Below, piece after piece: positions 10,531 to 22,200 of a DNA stretch of 64,000 bases. The translations under genes and the position numbers were made by a program. Source of the stretch: Cyrtodaria siliqua (taxonomy: Eukaryota > Mollusca > Bivalvia > Adapedonta > Hiatellidae). Location of the stretch: positions 1-64,000 of the forward strand of contig JAWPHD010010994.1 in assembly GCA_037043455.1 (NCBI GenBank), in the 5' to 3' direction. The notes under the pieces were generated by a model. The model was given only the letters and a program-made list of their open reading frames with translations. It made no database searches and was not told the origin of the DNA. How positions within the stretch are numbered: position 1 is the stretch's first letter; every line of letters begins with the position of its first letter.

Positions 10531-10716
10531 TGCATACTCTTTTAAAAGTTCAGCATGCCAATTCTGCTTGCGAAATGTGCAATTCTGAGAAATGAAGTAT
10601 TATTGGAATTCCACTCATTGACAGGCCAGTTTGAGGTCGACTTCTTTAATCTTGCCAATATGAGTCAAGCATATGTGTGTGTATTTTACTCATTTGCTAT
10701 ATGGTGAAACGATTAA

Positions 10717-11091
10717 AGTAGCTATCCCGCCAACAAAGCCACTTTTTTTTTCAAAATATGTCCATGTGTAAATATATTTCTAAACCTACTGACTAGGAGG
10801 TATATGTATAGCTTACATATTTTGAGAATCCAAACTCAACAGACACAATATAAACGGCTTTAACCTGCTAGGCCAAACCTCAAAACTGCAGCGTTGAATT
10901 AAGAGTTACCAACTTATAATCCATTTAATGCATATTCATTCACCGATATGTTAATAACCCATCAATAAACCTATACTTTTAATCGGCATATATGCATTAT
11001 TATATGACATGAACACCTGGATAGAGTTTTGAAAAACGGGGTTGTAATGTAATTTTGCCGTTATTTGGTGGGTTAATTCCTTTAACAGTGG
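10717..11091 (+). mobile_element. TTAA-flanked MITE, family M2, copy 1
   Basis: This 375-bp element is bounded by TTAA at 10713-10716 and 11092-11095. Its imperfect terminal inverted repeats begin AG...CCCGCCAA at one end and AG...CCCACCAAATAACGG at the other. It matches 41096-41449 in the opposite orientation (shared GAATTAAGAGTTACCAACTT, with changes). No open frame is inside. Confidence 0.8.
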
Positions 11092-11095
11092 TATA

Positions 11096-12420
11096 TTCCG
11101 CTACTTCCCGAACATTGTGTGGGACAAATCAGACGATAGAACCCCCTAATAATAAAAAGTAATACATGCTGCCAATATTTGGTGTGGGAAGCTGTCATAT
11201 TTATAAAAAATAAAGTTAAAGGCTTTATTAGGGACTTTCAGATTCAATAACAAGATATTCAACGGTATGTAAGCTTTCAAATGCATGTTGCGTTACTCTC
11301 AACTGGCAAAGAAACATATATTCTTTTTGTTTCTATTACGTTATTAAATATCCTTTAAATCAAAGAAACTCACATTTATGCATGTTACACGTTTAAAGTG
11401 TTTTTAATATATTTACTTTGAACGAATAGTAAAAGTGTGTGATGATGTCATAATTCCAAGATGGTACTCTCACTTAAAGTTTCCTTTCCGATTTCAACAG
11501 GTCATATCTTCAGTATAACCATAGCTATATTTAAGTGTATCGTTTGCTAATTTCTCTAGATGTGGACTTTGTTAGAGATTTCACTTTGGTGGTATGTACA
11601 TTTATTTACACTGTTTTGACACTTTGGGTGCTGCCGACAGGATACTAGCGAGGTTGTGTACACATACAACTGATTTAAGCTAACCAGTAAAAAGTAGACT
11701 ATAGCGCCTATAGACCGTTCCAAGTTGTTAACCTGGTCATCACCTCTCTATGGCTTGTGTATCATCCCTTTCTCTGTCTTATTATGTTGCCCTTAGTTTG
11801 TACGACCTTTTTCGCATTTTTTTCTTTTAGCTGCCAAGTAGGAGTTCATGTCAAGTACAAGAACATTAAAACTGTCATTAAAAGAATAAAAAAACATTTT
11901 GAATGTGATAATTAAAATATCTATAAATTCTGCAATAAAGATTTTGCATTTATAGGCGCATTTCTAAAGCTAATGATTATTTGTACCGCTTTGGCTTTTA
12001 AAAACATGTATAATTCATTTAGATTCGCAACGCTGTCTCACCAACTTTACCCGTCTTCCCATTAGTGCTATATATTTATGGATGTTTATGACAAAGTTAT
12101 TCTATGCCGCGGTTCAGTAATATGCACTCATTAACGATAATTAAATCGATCATATCGCAGGCGCAACATGTTTCTATATAGTATACATTATAGGTAGCAT
12201 TAATATTTAACCAACATACCTTATTAGCCCGTTTTATATTGAATAATCTTCGCAATTGGATATGCGTTTGTCTCAGTTGTAGAGCTGCCTATAGATGTCG
12301 CCCGTCGTTCAACTCTATATCATTGGCGAGCCCAGTTGATGTGTCTTTTGCTAATTTTATTTACATTTAATAGCCAAAGATAATTTAACAAATATATAAA
12401 ACTGATTAAGCATTGCTGTT
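11096..12420. other. No supported gene; AT-rich intergenic DNA
   Basis: No recognisable coding frame, long repeat or RNA gene. The open frames are short and uninformative. Confidence 0.45.
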
Positions 12421-13190
12421 TTAACAAACATAAAAGTAGATATAAAATGTCGACCAGGAAATGTAGCATTCAAGGACCACAGTCAACCAAACACACGCAT
12501 AGAAACAAAAAACAATTACAAAAAAAGTATGATAATGGACCTTTGGAAACGGCCGAGCACGACACATACGGAATATTGCAGTCTCGGTTTGATTGAGACT
12601 GTTCATGAGCGGTAGTGAAATGTGCTGGCTACCGCTCACGCCCTCTAGCCCCGGGTTGAGCAAACCTCAATATTAATAAAATCAACAGTACACAATTTTA
12701 ACCATCCCAAAGATGGCTTGCATACGGCGGTGGACATGGAGTTATACGCTTCCCCATGTCGTACGGCGTATGGTCCCAGTATCTAATAAAATTAAATGCC
12801 AGATAAATAAAAGGCAGTATATTACATCATGAACATAAAAGGGTTGACAATAGGGAAACCGCCTTGGAAGGCTCAGTGGCAAAACATGTTGTTGGGGATT
12901 TAAATATGCTCTAACTAACAAGGCAGCATTAGTAGGCAATACATAAAAGGACATGTATATATGAATATAAGTATAACAGCTTAGAAAGCCACAAGCAAGT
13001 ACTCAGTGACTCAGATCCATAACAACAAGAGAAAAAACCGTTCAGAGTACGACAAGCCAAAATTTATGACAAATGCTACAGTCCTTCGAGGATTTAGGTA
13101 GTCGTCATCATATTGTTTAGTCTGCCCGGTCATAGCACAATCAAAGATGAAAGCACAGTGATGAACTGTAAATGAGTCAATTACATGTTA
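12421..13190 (-). mobile_element. Naiad 3' tail, split by repeat H
   Basis: 12421-12527 is the terminal part of the tail (GTCGACCAGGAAATGTAGC, GGACCACAGTCAACC). The tail resumes at about 12797 (AATAAAAGGCAGTATATTAC, then AAAGGGTTGACAATAGGGA). It runs to about 13190 through a strongly diverged 3' UTR into the remnant of the RT C-terminus. Repeat H lies precisely between the two parts. Confidence 0.75.
12528..12796 (+). repeat. Hairpin-rich dispersed repeat H, fullest copy with defined ends
   Basis: Inserted in a Naiad tail, which defines its ends: it starts AAAAAAAGTATGATAATGG and ends AATAAAATTAAATGCC. It holds a perfect 7-bp stem (CAGTCTC 12579-12585 with GAGACTG 12595-12601) and a perfect 10-bp stem (TGAGCGGTAG 12606-12615 with CTACCGCTCA 12629-12638). 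It also has a TTGAG/CTCAA stem and an imperfect 19-bp stem near 12720-12775 built on CATACGGCG and CGTACGGCGTATG. No open frame. Confidence 0.85.
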
Positions 13191-13629
13191 ACTTTTAATT
13201 CAAAGATCAATTTTTTATGAGCTTATAAAGAACAAAAAACGACACAAATGGTTTTACTTGTTCTGTTGTGTACACAACAGATTTCCGACACAATTGGCGA
13301 GTACGTTTGTCTCCTTGAAATGTGTGATTGCTTACACAAACATCTAATTCTTTGTCAGATCAATAAGGATTATGTATTACAAGTATTCGTTATTAATACT
13401 GGCCGGCCTAACTTCATACAAGGTGGTAAAGTTTTCACAAGACCTTTATATTCGACGTCTAATAAGACGTGTACATAAATTACAAGAAATACACATATTT
13501 TGGAATACAACAAAGATGATCGCACTCTCTGTCTTTTGTTTGCATACATTATGGCTCATCTTTACATCTCCTTTCTTGCAACTTTCTTTTTAATTCATAT
13601 GAACATGATCGCCTTGTCTTTTAGTTTGC

Positions 13630-13870
13630 TTGCCCATTAATGCTGCCGTGTATCAGAGGATTTAGTTTTCTTATTTACACTGTCCGTTTAACTAGGATGC
13701 CACTACGGTAAGAGTGAGATTTGGTGCACCCTAGAACCTGGTTGAAACCCACAAGGGGATATTTCGCACCAATTATTTTCCTTGTCACTGTTTTCAAGTC
13801 AATGTCTGTTTTTTCGTGGACTGCTTTCTGTGAATGATACATTTCCTACATGATACATTAGAATATTATT
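13630..13870 (+). mobile_element. Naiad 3'-tail fragment, diverged
   Basis: Plus-oriented tail: ATTTACACTGTCCG, GGTGCACCCTAGAACCTGGT, then a degraded remainder ending near TTTCTGTGAATGATACATTTC. Confidence 0.7.
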
Positions 13871-13874
13871 CTAC

Positions 13875-15055
13875 GACTATAGGACTCACAACACTATTAT
13901 CTCCCTTGAATACTCGTGCCCCGCATATGCAGGAGGTAGAAGTCCGCTTTTCTACCTTTTACAGGACCTTCAATTGCGTAAATTGATTTTTCCTTACCCG
14001 GTTCTAAATCTACATCAATTTAGGACGAGATCACAGAAAAATGCATGTTGATATAAGATTTCTAACTAGCTCTGCATCATTGTACACATCATGTTAGGTC
14101 TTATCAACATGGTTTGTATTTTTGTCATGTGATTACGCAACATTTTGATAGTTGTCACGCAATGAACTTTAAACTTTTTCAACCAGGTAAATTGTGTTAA
14201 TTGTGTTTTGCAGATTTTGGATCAATGAAGAGTTTAAGCATAAATAAATGTTGTATAATTTTGTTTATCTCTATGTCACGAACAAAAACATTAAAATGGG
14301 ACACTATGGAAAATTAATTGTGGTGTGAGACGTATAGGGACGATGCCAACGTTAATGCGAGCACCAGTGCTGGCTCATTGTGATACATTTGCGGCTTATT
14401 ATTTCATATATGATATTAACACTTAAGATGTCTATAACATCTCGACGAACTACCTTTTGCGTTATGGTTTGAATTCATATTGCGAAAACTAGTAATAAAA
14501 GAACACAACCGCACCAGTATTGCAAATAAATCCTGTCAGAAAATGTCTAATAATTATCATATTTTAACTAATTAATTAAGAATGTTTTACCGCTGTAATG
14601 TAACAAAACGGTAAATACAGTGTAAAAGTAAAATATCGCCTGTATGTAATCATTAAGATCATGCTGTGTGGAATATCAAGTAAATTTATCGCCACTGTAT
14701 GGCATTATCATTACTTATTTATTCCATTATAAATCTTATCCCTGCACTATGACGAGGAATGCCCACCATATTTATTTTAAAGGAACAGGAAGCGATTTGA
14801 AAGATATATGGGTGCCAATGAAAATAGACATTTACTTATCTGCTGTAATTGCTGTTTCTTTCATTGACTGTTTTGGTTGAATCTTGTTCTTTAATACTAC
14901 ATTCCTGATCGACTCTTGTATCAACTTTTATATATTAAAACCATAGCTCAGATTGGACAACTTCACAACTAAGACCTTAAAAACAAATGATTCCACAATT
15001 TACATGTTAATTTGACATATTCGTGGTGGAGTTTTTTGTCAATAACGGTACAAAC
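13875..15055. other. No supported gene; AT-rich intergenic DNA
   Basis: A 70-codon open frame at 14668-14880 has no recognisable similarity or domain. I see no repeats shared with the rest of the window. Confidence 0.4.
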
Positions 15056-15059
15056 AGGA

Positions 15060-15181
15060 ATATGATAATGGACCTTTGGAAACGGCCGAGTTCGACACAT
15101 ACGAAATATTGCAATTTCGGCTTGATTGAGACTGTTCATGAGCGGTAGTGAAATATGCTAGCTACCGCTCACGCCCTTTAT
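15060..15181 (+). repeat. Hairpin-rich dispersed repeat H, 3'-truncated copy
   Basis: Starts TATGATAATGGACCTTTGG and includes the 10-bp stem TGAGCGGTAG/CTACCGCTCA. It stops after CTCACGCCCT. Confidence 0.85.
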
Positions 15182-15184
15182 ATG

Positions 15185-16040
15185 AAATAGTAAAGTCAAT
15201 AAAATAACTTTCAGCACGTCTGAACAATTTGCGAATAATACAAGTTTTCCCATGTTTGGCGAAGACGTTCCTAATAAAAATATAAATGTTTTACGGAATG
15301 TATTGATTGTCTATACATATTGCAATTGTCCAAATGTCCAAACTAATTTTTGCTCTCCGGCAATTTCATTCGTAATACGATCAATAAGTTGATAAAAATG
15401 AGAGAAAAAATGGTCCTAAAATGGTTATCTTCCATAGATACTTATTACACCATTTACCAACAGTGGTAATTGTCACAAAACGTACAACAGCGTTTTCATC
15501 AAACTTTATAGCAATGCTTGTTACATGATCTTTGACGGTAGTTAGACATATAATTACCAGTCTGTAGATGTTTGTAACTACAGGCATTATACTTAGCAAA
15601 AACGCATGATTTTTATGTTTGTTTTTATGTAATTTATGTATCCCGCTTGAAGCCTGAATGCCATTTATCATATAATCTAGATCTATAACGTGCATGAGAA
15701 TAAAGCTCCTACAGGAATCAAGAAAACAATACCAAGAATCACTTTTGATAGATGGAACATATAACGCTTAACACGAAATTTGCAGATGCAGGTTTGTTGA
15801 TTCTAAACAAAATACCAATTACCTTTAAGTTACTAAATAATTAAGTGACTTAAGATAATTTTTCAAATGCTTTTGATTTTATCTCATCAAATATATATTC
15901 TTGAAATATATGTATGTGTCATTTTACAAGAGTGTTGTTTGATTCAACTTATTATTATAAGCAATAACGAAGGTGAATGATGATTGCAGCAGCACGTTTG
16001 GCTATATCTAATGGGTAATCGAAGACATACATGAATTTAT
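15185..16040. other. No supported gene; AT-rich intergenic DNA
   Basis: The 104-codon minus-strand frame at 15381-15695 has low-complexity composition and no recognised domain. Confidence 0.4.
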
Positions 16041-16044
16041 ATGA

Positions 16045-16790
16045 CACACTATTGATGTACAAGGGGCATTTAGTATGTTAAGTAATAGATAGAGTCTGGT
16101 CTCAGCGAGTTGGCTTATTTAAACACCGAGATGGGCGTAGCCCATCGAGGTGTTTAAATAACCAACGAGCTGAGACAGACTCTATCTTTTTTGTAGCATG
16201 GTATACCTAGTAACACTGTGACGTCATAGTGACCGTACTCTAAATTCCAATATCCTGTAGTTGTAGTACGGTGTAGCCACGCCCCTTTAGTTACCCTAAA
16301 TTAAACGATTTAATGCTCTGCATTCATCAAAGGAAATGTCACCGACCATGCTACAATAGTGTCCTTAATGTACAAGTAGTGGTCAATTGGTCCGAATTGT
16401 CCATTGCTGTATAAGGAACAAGCAATAAGTCAAACTGTCATTAATGTACAAGGGGCCGTCAATAGCTTTACACTGTCCTTGATGTACAAGGGGCGGTCAA
16501 TACGTTCTAACTGTCATTACTGTACAAGGGACAGTCATTAAGTTCTAACTCTCCTTGATGTACATGGGGCAGTCAATAAATTCAACCTCTCCCTAATGCA
16601 CCAGGGACTGGCAATAAGTTCTTACTGTCCTTGAAGTACGAGGGCAATAAATAAGTTCCCACAATTTTTGATTTACAAGGGGTTGTTAATTTGTCCATTT
16701 CTGTACAAGGGACGGTCAATAAGTTTAAACTGCCGTTAATGAATAAGTGCCGGCATTAAGTTATAACTTTCCATGGTATTCAAGTTGTAA
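16045..16790. repeat. Tandem array, 38-bp unit, with an insertion
   Basis: Units resemble ACTGTCCTTGATGTACAAGG followed by GGCGGTCAATACGTTCTA. The GTACAAGGG core recurs near 16446, 16484, 16521, 16559, 16598, 16636, 16672 and 16703 (spacing about 31-39, mostly 36-39). A further unit at about 16050-16080 lies on the other side of the inserted element at 16089-16354. Confidence 0.8.
16089..16354. mobile_element. Fold-back insertion with a 101-bp hairpin
   Basis: 16087-16187 is a near-perfect palindrome: about 48-bp arms around ATGGGC-GTA-GCCCAT, outer ends GATAGAGTCTG and CAGACTCTATC. It is followed by a second inverted pair (TTGTAGCATGGT at 16191-16202 and ACCATGCTACAA at 16345-16356). AATAG occurs at 16084-16088 and 16355-16359, a candidate 5-bp target-site duplication. 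The 38-bp array continues on both sides. Confidence 0.65.
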
Positions 16791-17399
16791 TTCGATACGC
16801 ATGTCAAGCTGTCCTGTCTTCGGGCAAATGTGTACACACTTTCAATGAATCGAATGTATGTTGTATAGTTAAAAAATTATATGTTCTGCATTAAAAGTAT
16901 AGTGTATGCCCCCAATACATTTCTAGGTAGATATTGCTAAGTTTGTTTTGTTTTTTTCCAGAAAAGTTGGTGGTAATGAAAAGACGAGTAATTTGAAACG
17001 TGTTACATGTGCATACACAAATAATAATGATGATAAATCAATGAAAACCTTAAGATTCATGGAAACTGTAAATGTTAAATTATAACAATGAAACAATATT
17101 TCAAGTATGTTAGACTGAAGAATACCATTTGGGATTTAGAAATGAGGATTATGTACCCAGCTTGATGATGCATTTCATATTTAACTGCTTAGCGCCAGTA
17201 TATATAATTATGTTACATTTATATGTGTAAGTATTACCATTCTTTTCATAATGTTCAATGAATAAATAATGAAAACGATAATTAAATTTCAAATTTATAT
17301 GTTACTAAGTCCTTGCTTTGATTCTAAGTCAACTGAAATACACATAGAGACATGTTAATGCAATGTATGTATACTCGTTTACTTAATAAATAAATATTT

Positions 17400-17605
17400 A
17401 TTTAAACATATTTCTTTTTATATCGATTGTGAAACAAGTTCTTGCAAATTATATTAATCACTTTCGGTGGCTTCCTGGGCAGAATCAGTACTAAGCAATG
17501 TGGATTAATTATCTACTGAATGATAAATAGCATGGCTACGGCGAGGATCGAACACACGACCTCTTGATCTGAAGTCCGGCGCTCTACTATTGGACAACGC
17601 ACTCC
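17400..17605 (-). mobile_element. tRNA-derived SINE, copy 2
   Basis: Same layout as 3545-3752: a tRNA-like head (about 17535-17605) with a B box (GGATCGAACAC on the plus strand), the body string TTCCTGGGCAGAATCAGTAC and the tail ATCGATTGTGAAACAAGTT. Confidence 0.8.
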
Positions 17606-17609
17606 GTAT

Positions 17610-18505
17610 AGCTATTTATATTAAATTGAATCGTTTACAACATAATATACGTTGTGGAAAAACGAATTAGATAAGATAATGTAAAAAAGAAAACGGTATG
17701 TGCAAAGGCTGCTGTATATCTTAATTAGAACAAAATAACATGACTGCGTCAACCCGGATCTATGCTGCCGGTAGATGGAGATCATGCGTCCGGTGTGTCG
17801 TACGCAATTTAAGGCGTTAAAGTTCCCAGCCATTGGGAAAATAAAAAGAAGTATTGCAAAAAGTAACTTCAAACATAACAGCATTCGACAAATCTATATA
17901 CACACTTACAAAATAAGGTCAGACAGATTTCTTATTTCTACAGTAAACAAATCGGTAAATTTACATCTCAATGCGGACACTTACTATGTATAATACATTA
18001 CATAATAGAATGACAATAGTGCAGTCTTGAGTGAATTCTATATACCGAGTGTATAGTTGCTGATGCAACGTTGTCTACTTGCTTGCATTTATCTAATTAT
18101 ATTTGCAATAAGATGTATGACCAATCTTTTATTTATTGACGGGAGGATTTCCACATGTCCAGACTTGTATTGATAACTGTTTTGTAGTTGTATCAGAAAA
18201 TATTACATTATATAGATCGTTCGATTGATTCCAAACAAATACACACGAAATATTAGAGACGGAGTTGTACATACATAAGTGGTATAAGATGCTAGTCTAG
18301 GACGAAGTATACGTGATATAAAATGCTAGTCTAGGACGAAGTATGTCTCACACACCTGATATACCCGAATAACAGCTGGTTTTCAAATGTTTTGAGACGA
18401 CACTTACTACATGTGTGTGGAGCATTATATTTCAAAGTGTTTGTTAACTTAACATCTACATGCATTTAAATTGTAATGTATATAATGTTTGTATCAATTT
18501 TTAAA
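17610..18505. other. No supported gene; AT-rich intergenic DNA
   Basis: A local tandem duplication of AAGATGCTAGTCTAGGACGA occurs near 18287 and 18322 (about 35 bp apart). No coding signal. Confidence 0.4.
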
Positions 18506-18871
18506 TAGTGCATTATTATATACATTCATTATATACATGCATAGCCTTGTGTTCCAATCTTTCTTCTTCAATTTTTAAAATTGTTTTCATTTTCATTCAT
18601 TTAAAACCATTTTTTCGTAATTTAATAATGTGCATTCTTCAAAAAATATCAAACCAAATTTAAGTTTACTGTTATTTAAGTTATTGGCGAAAACAAAACA
18701 AGCAACACAAATCGGTCGTCGTTCAGATCTATGAGTGACAGAAGCAGAAGGAAGGAAGGAAATAATAACTCATTTAGGGAATGACATATATATTGGCTAT
18801 GTTTGGTTACACCAACTGGGGCACAGGCAAAGCATTAAACGGAAAAGTAATGTATTGACTTCTTACCAAGT
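18506..18871. repeat. Dispersed repeat R1, copy 2
   Basis: Shorter version of the repeat at 7396-8900: it lacks the interior about 7650-8630 and has about three GGAA units. It ends where the Naiad copy starts. Confidence 0.7.
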
Positions 18872-19070
18872 TATTGTATAGAAAAAATGCTGGACAAACA
18901 GGTCGTTCCTTAATAGTTCGATGCCCTGAGCATAAATGTAATGCAGGTAATCCCAAAAAGTTCAGGAATTACCTGTACACTTTATCCAGTCATGTTAGTT
19001 TTAGTAACGTCACTATTCAACCTGTTGAATATATAATTTACGATAATGATTGCAACCAAAAACTTTAAAA
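18872..19070 (+). pseudogene. GIY-YIG-like endonuclease remnant of Naiad copy A
   Basis: The peptide contains GQTGRSLIVRCPEHK, matching the core of GIY-YIG nucleases (Y-x-G-Q-T, an Arg after a Ser-Leu, then E-H-K). The second Tyr of the motif is replaced (NAGQTGR). A later segment just past the stop reads ELKWMKTLQTPFPLGLNDNI, which continues the domain in frame. The N-terminal part is missing. In this element class the endonuclease nicks DNA for target-primed reverse transcription. Confidence 0.7.
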
Positions 19071-21435
19071 TAAAAGCTAGACATATACCAGAACTAAAGT
19101 GGATGAAAACCTTGCAGACACCATTTCCACTGGGCCTTAATGATAATATTTATAAACAAGGAAATGTTTCAAAATAGCCTTATATTGACATTTCGCTATA
19201 TTTTCCATTCGAAAGCGTAAATGTAGGTCTCATGGTTGTATACGTAATGGTAACACCAAACGGAAATCACATATAACTGTCTCAGTTGCCGATTTACATA
19301 CTAAGTTTTAAACAGTCTGGAAAGCACTCGATGCTTTATTGTACCGTATCTCTATCTATTTCTTCACTTAAGCTGATTGACGAGGAAGCAGATACAATTT
19401 TCATTCGAACAGATCCTTTGTATAACACTGCTTCCATAAGTCAAAGCTATGCGCAGCATGTTCTCCGACACCATACTGACAAGGAGACTGATCACGACAG
19501 ACATTTTCTAGAAATTCTTTGGCTTAATAAGAGCATTGATTTCATTGATATACCAATTATTTTTTCCAGATAAATGTGTTTTTTATGTTATTCCTAAAGA
19601 TTTTGAAAAAATCCGAAAATCCTATAATTTGTTATAAAACAATTAGAAATATGATTTTCAAATATAACAAAAAAGTGTCTGATCTTGATATAGTAAACAA
19701 CACTCCTAAAGAATTCGAGCGTAGAAAAATCTAAATGTTTCTATGCTTTCTATGCTCTGGCTGATCATGGCATTACTGGTAATTTTGATATTATAGGTAA
19801 ACATATTCGGTATTTGTTTTCAAAAGTTCCAAAGAATAGATGGCCTTCTGTGATTGCTTTTAATGTATTTCGTGGTCAGATCGCCCAATCAATTGAATAT
19901 TTTAGTATTAAATGGTTTCGTAGATAACATGCCGACCCTAACCCCCTTTCTACTTGGAAAAATACTATTTTTAACATTATTGATAACCGTATTAACTTCT
20001 TTACGGTTAACTCCTCCCTACTTCCTCATAAATTTATGTTTTCATTTCGTAATTTAATATCGGGAATCCAGGAATTTCATAATAAGGAGTTTGATAAGTT
20101 TGTTTTTGTTCCTGCTGATAAAGCAGCTAATAATATAATTATTGTTTGACGCCTCCATTACGTCGATATTTTATCTCAGGAACTCGGGAGTAGTAATTCG
20201 TTTACTCCAGTGCAATCTACTGATGATGATGTTGTTTCGACGCATATCACTCAGTGCAATATTTTAAAGGGTGGAATAGATGAAATGCAAAACAGACTTC
20301 CACCGATGTACTGGATTTCCAAAATACTCAAACAACCATATAAAGTCCATTTTATTTCCAATTATAGTTCTTGCACCACTACACATATTTCCAAAATATT
20401 AACATCTTGTATTACTGTCGTTAAAGATCAGGTTAAACACTATTGTACTAACGCTTATTAAAGCTCTAGGATTAATTTGTTTTGGTCTATTAAAAATGCA
20501 GGCGACGTTCTTGATAAAATTTGAAATAAACGTCAAGCTTCATCTATAAGTACGTGTGCTTTTTCTACAATATATACAACTTTACCACACAACCTTATCA
20601 AAGACAAGCTTATTGCTCTCATTCAAAACACTTTTGCTAGAGAAATTACTACATTTTTGGCCTCTAACAATATTAAGGCGTGTTTTACTAACAGCAGTTT
20701 GGACAATTACACTATGTGGACTTGCCGTGAAGACTGTGAATCACTTATCTTTTCTATTAGATGATATTTTCGTCAGCTATGGAACTACCGTTTATGGACA
20801 AATTGTTGGTCTCCTTTGTCGCAGATTTTGTTTATGTTGCTATGAAAGAGATTTCATTTTGAGCCTTTTAGCAGATACCTAGGCAGATGTTATTGATGTC
20901 TTTAATGGCACCTCTCGGTATCTGGATGACATATTGAACATTGACAACCCTTTATTTTCTACTATGGTTAATATTATAAAACATATCCTAACGTATTTCA
21001 ACTTAATAAAGCTAATATTTCGTATACTGACACTTCTTTTCACGATTACATCTCTCTATTAAAAATGGTGAAATAATTAGCAAAATATATAATACGAGAC
21101 ATGATTTAATTTTGATATTGTTAATTATCCCCCTTTAGATGGGGATGTTCCCCTAGCAACCTCTTATAGGGTCTATGCGTCTTAACCTATTCGTTTTTCT
21201 AGAGCATGATTTTAATATCCGTACTATTTGTATAACTAAAAAGCTACTCCGGTAGCTATTGTTACCAGAACCTTCGTAAAACCTTTGCAAAGAATTATTT
21301 TCGTAAACCTGAGTTGACTGTCGTCCTTGAATGCTGCTTTCCCTGTCCGATATTTTTATCTTTCTTTCCAAATATAAAGTATTTTAAGAACTCTTCTGCG
21401 ACAAAGACTATCACAACCTGACTTTTATGGTGACG

Positions 21436-21598
21436 TGATTTACAAACATTGTAAGATCCTTGGTCATGATCACTTTCATACTATCTTTGTTAAACTTGTT
21501 AAAAGGTTTATCAAAAGAGTACAAACATTGTAAGATCCTTGGTCATGATCACTTTCATACTATCTTTGTTAAACTTGTTAAAAGTTTTATCAAAAGAG
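21436..21598 (+). repeat. 80-bp tandem duplication inside the RT C-terminal region
   Basis: ACAAACATTGTAAGATCCTT through TTATCAAAAGAG occurs twice back to back, a private duplication of copy A. Confidence 0.85.
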
Positions 21599-22200
21599 GT
21601 TATGACCCTATCATTCTGCAATGCACTGCATACTTTATGGTAGACAGTTCACCACTATGCTTTCCTCTTTAATGGTGCGATGAGCGGACAGGCTATGAAC
21701 CCTATGATGACATCTACCTAAAGCCCAAATGGACGGTGACGTTTGATGTTTGTCTGCAATCTTCTCTTGTCGTACCCTCAATGGTATATTCTCATGTTGC
21801 TCTGTCTTCTGCCAAGTCAATGAGTAACCTTTTTGTGGCTTTCTAGGCTATTGATTTTTGTATTTATATATGCACGACCATCTTTGTGATTTACTTATAT
21901 TGCCATATTAAGGCTGCCCTGTTGGTTAGAGAATAGTTCATGGCGGGGATTTCTTTATTTACACTGTCCCGTTTTATTAAAATGCCAGTACGTGTGAGGT
22001 TTAGTGCACCCTAGAATCTGGTTTAACCCCCAGCGGCCTTTTTTGCCACTGATAGTTCCAAGGCGGTAGCCTTTTTTGTTTTTGTGACGTTATATGCCTT
22101 TATTCCTTATTAACTTTGCCATTCGTGTTTGCTGTTTAGCGTGTTTTAGGGTTTACTGTGTTCTGTGAAAGCTGCATTTCCTGTTTGACTTTTATACTTA

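Larger units (their letters stand above)
18872..22200 (+). mobile_element. Naiad-type PLE copy A, 5'-truncated, decayed
   Basis: Order of parts: GIY-YIG-like endonuclease remnant (18872-19070; AGQTGRSLIVRCPEHK), a decayed linker (19070-19640), an ADKA block (20108-20146), the conserved finger block before the palm (about 20210-20460), RT palm (20560-20945; YLDD at 20919-20930), thumb and C-terminus (21120-21720), then 3' UTR and tail (21720-22200). The endonuclease lying before the RT is the permuted order described for Naiads; canonical Penelope elements have it after the RT. Damage includes stops (for example TAG at 20880), loss of the IPMGTN motif near 20800, and an 80-bp tandem duplication at 21436-21598. 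An in-frame TGA at 20147-20149 is shared with copy B. Confidence 0.85.

Noticed and set aside
12606..12650. Hammerhead ribozyme in repeat H
   Set aside because: A GAAA follows a stem, but there is no CUGAUGA core and the pairing does not fit the hammerhead fold.
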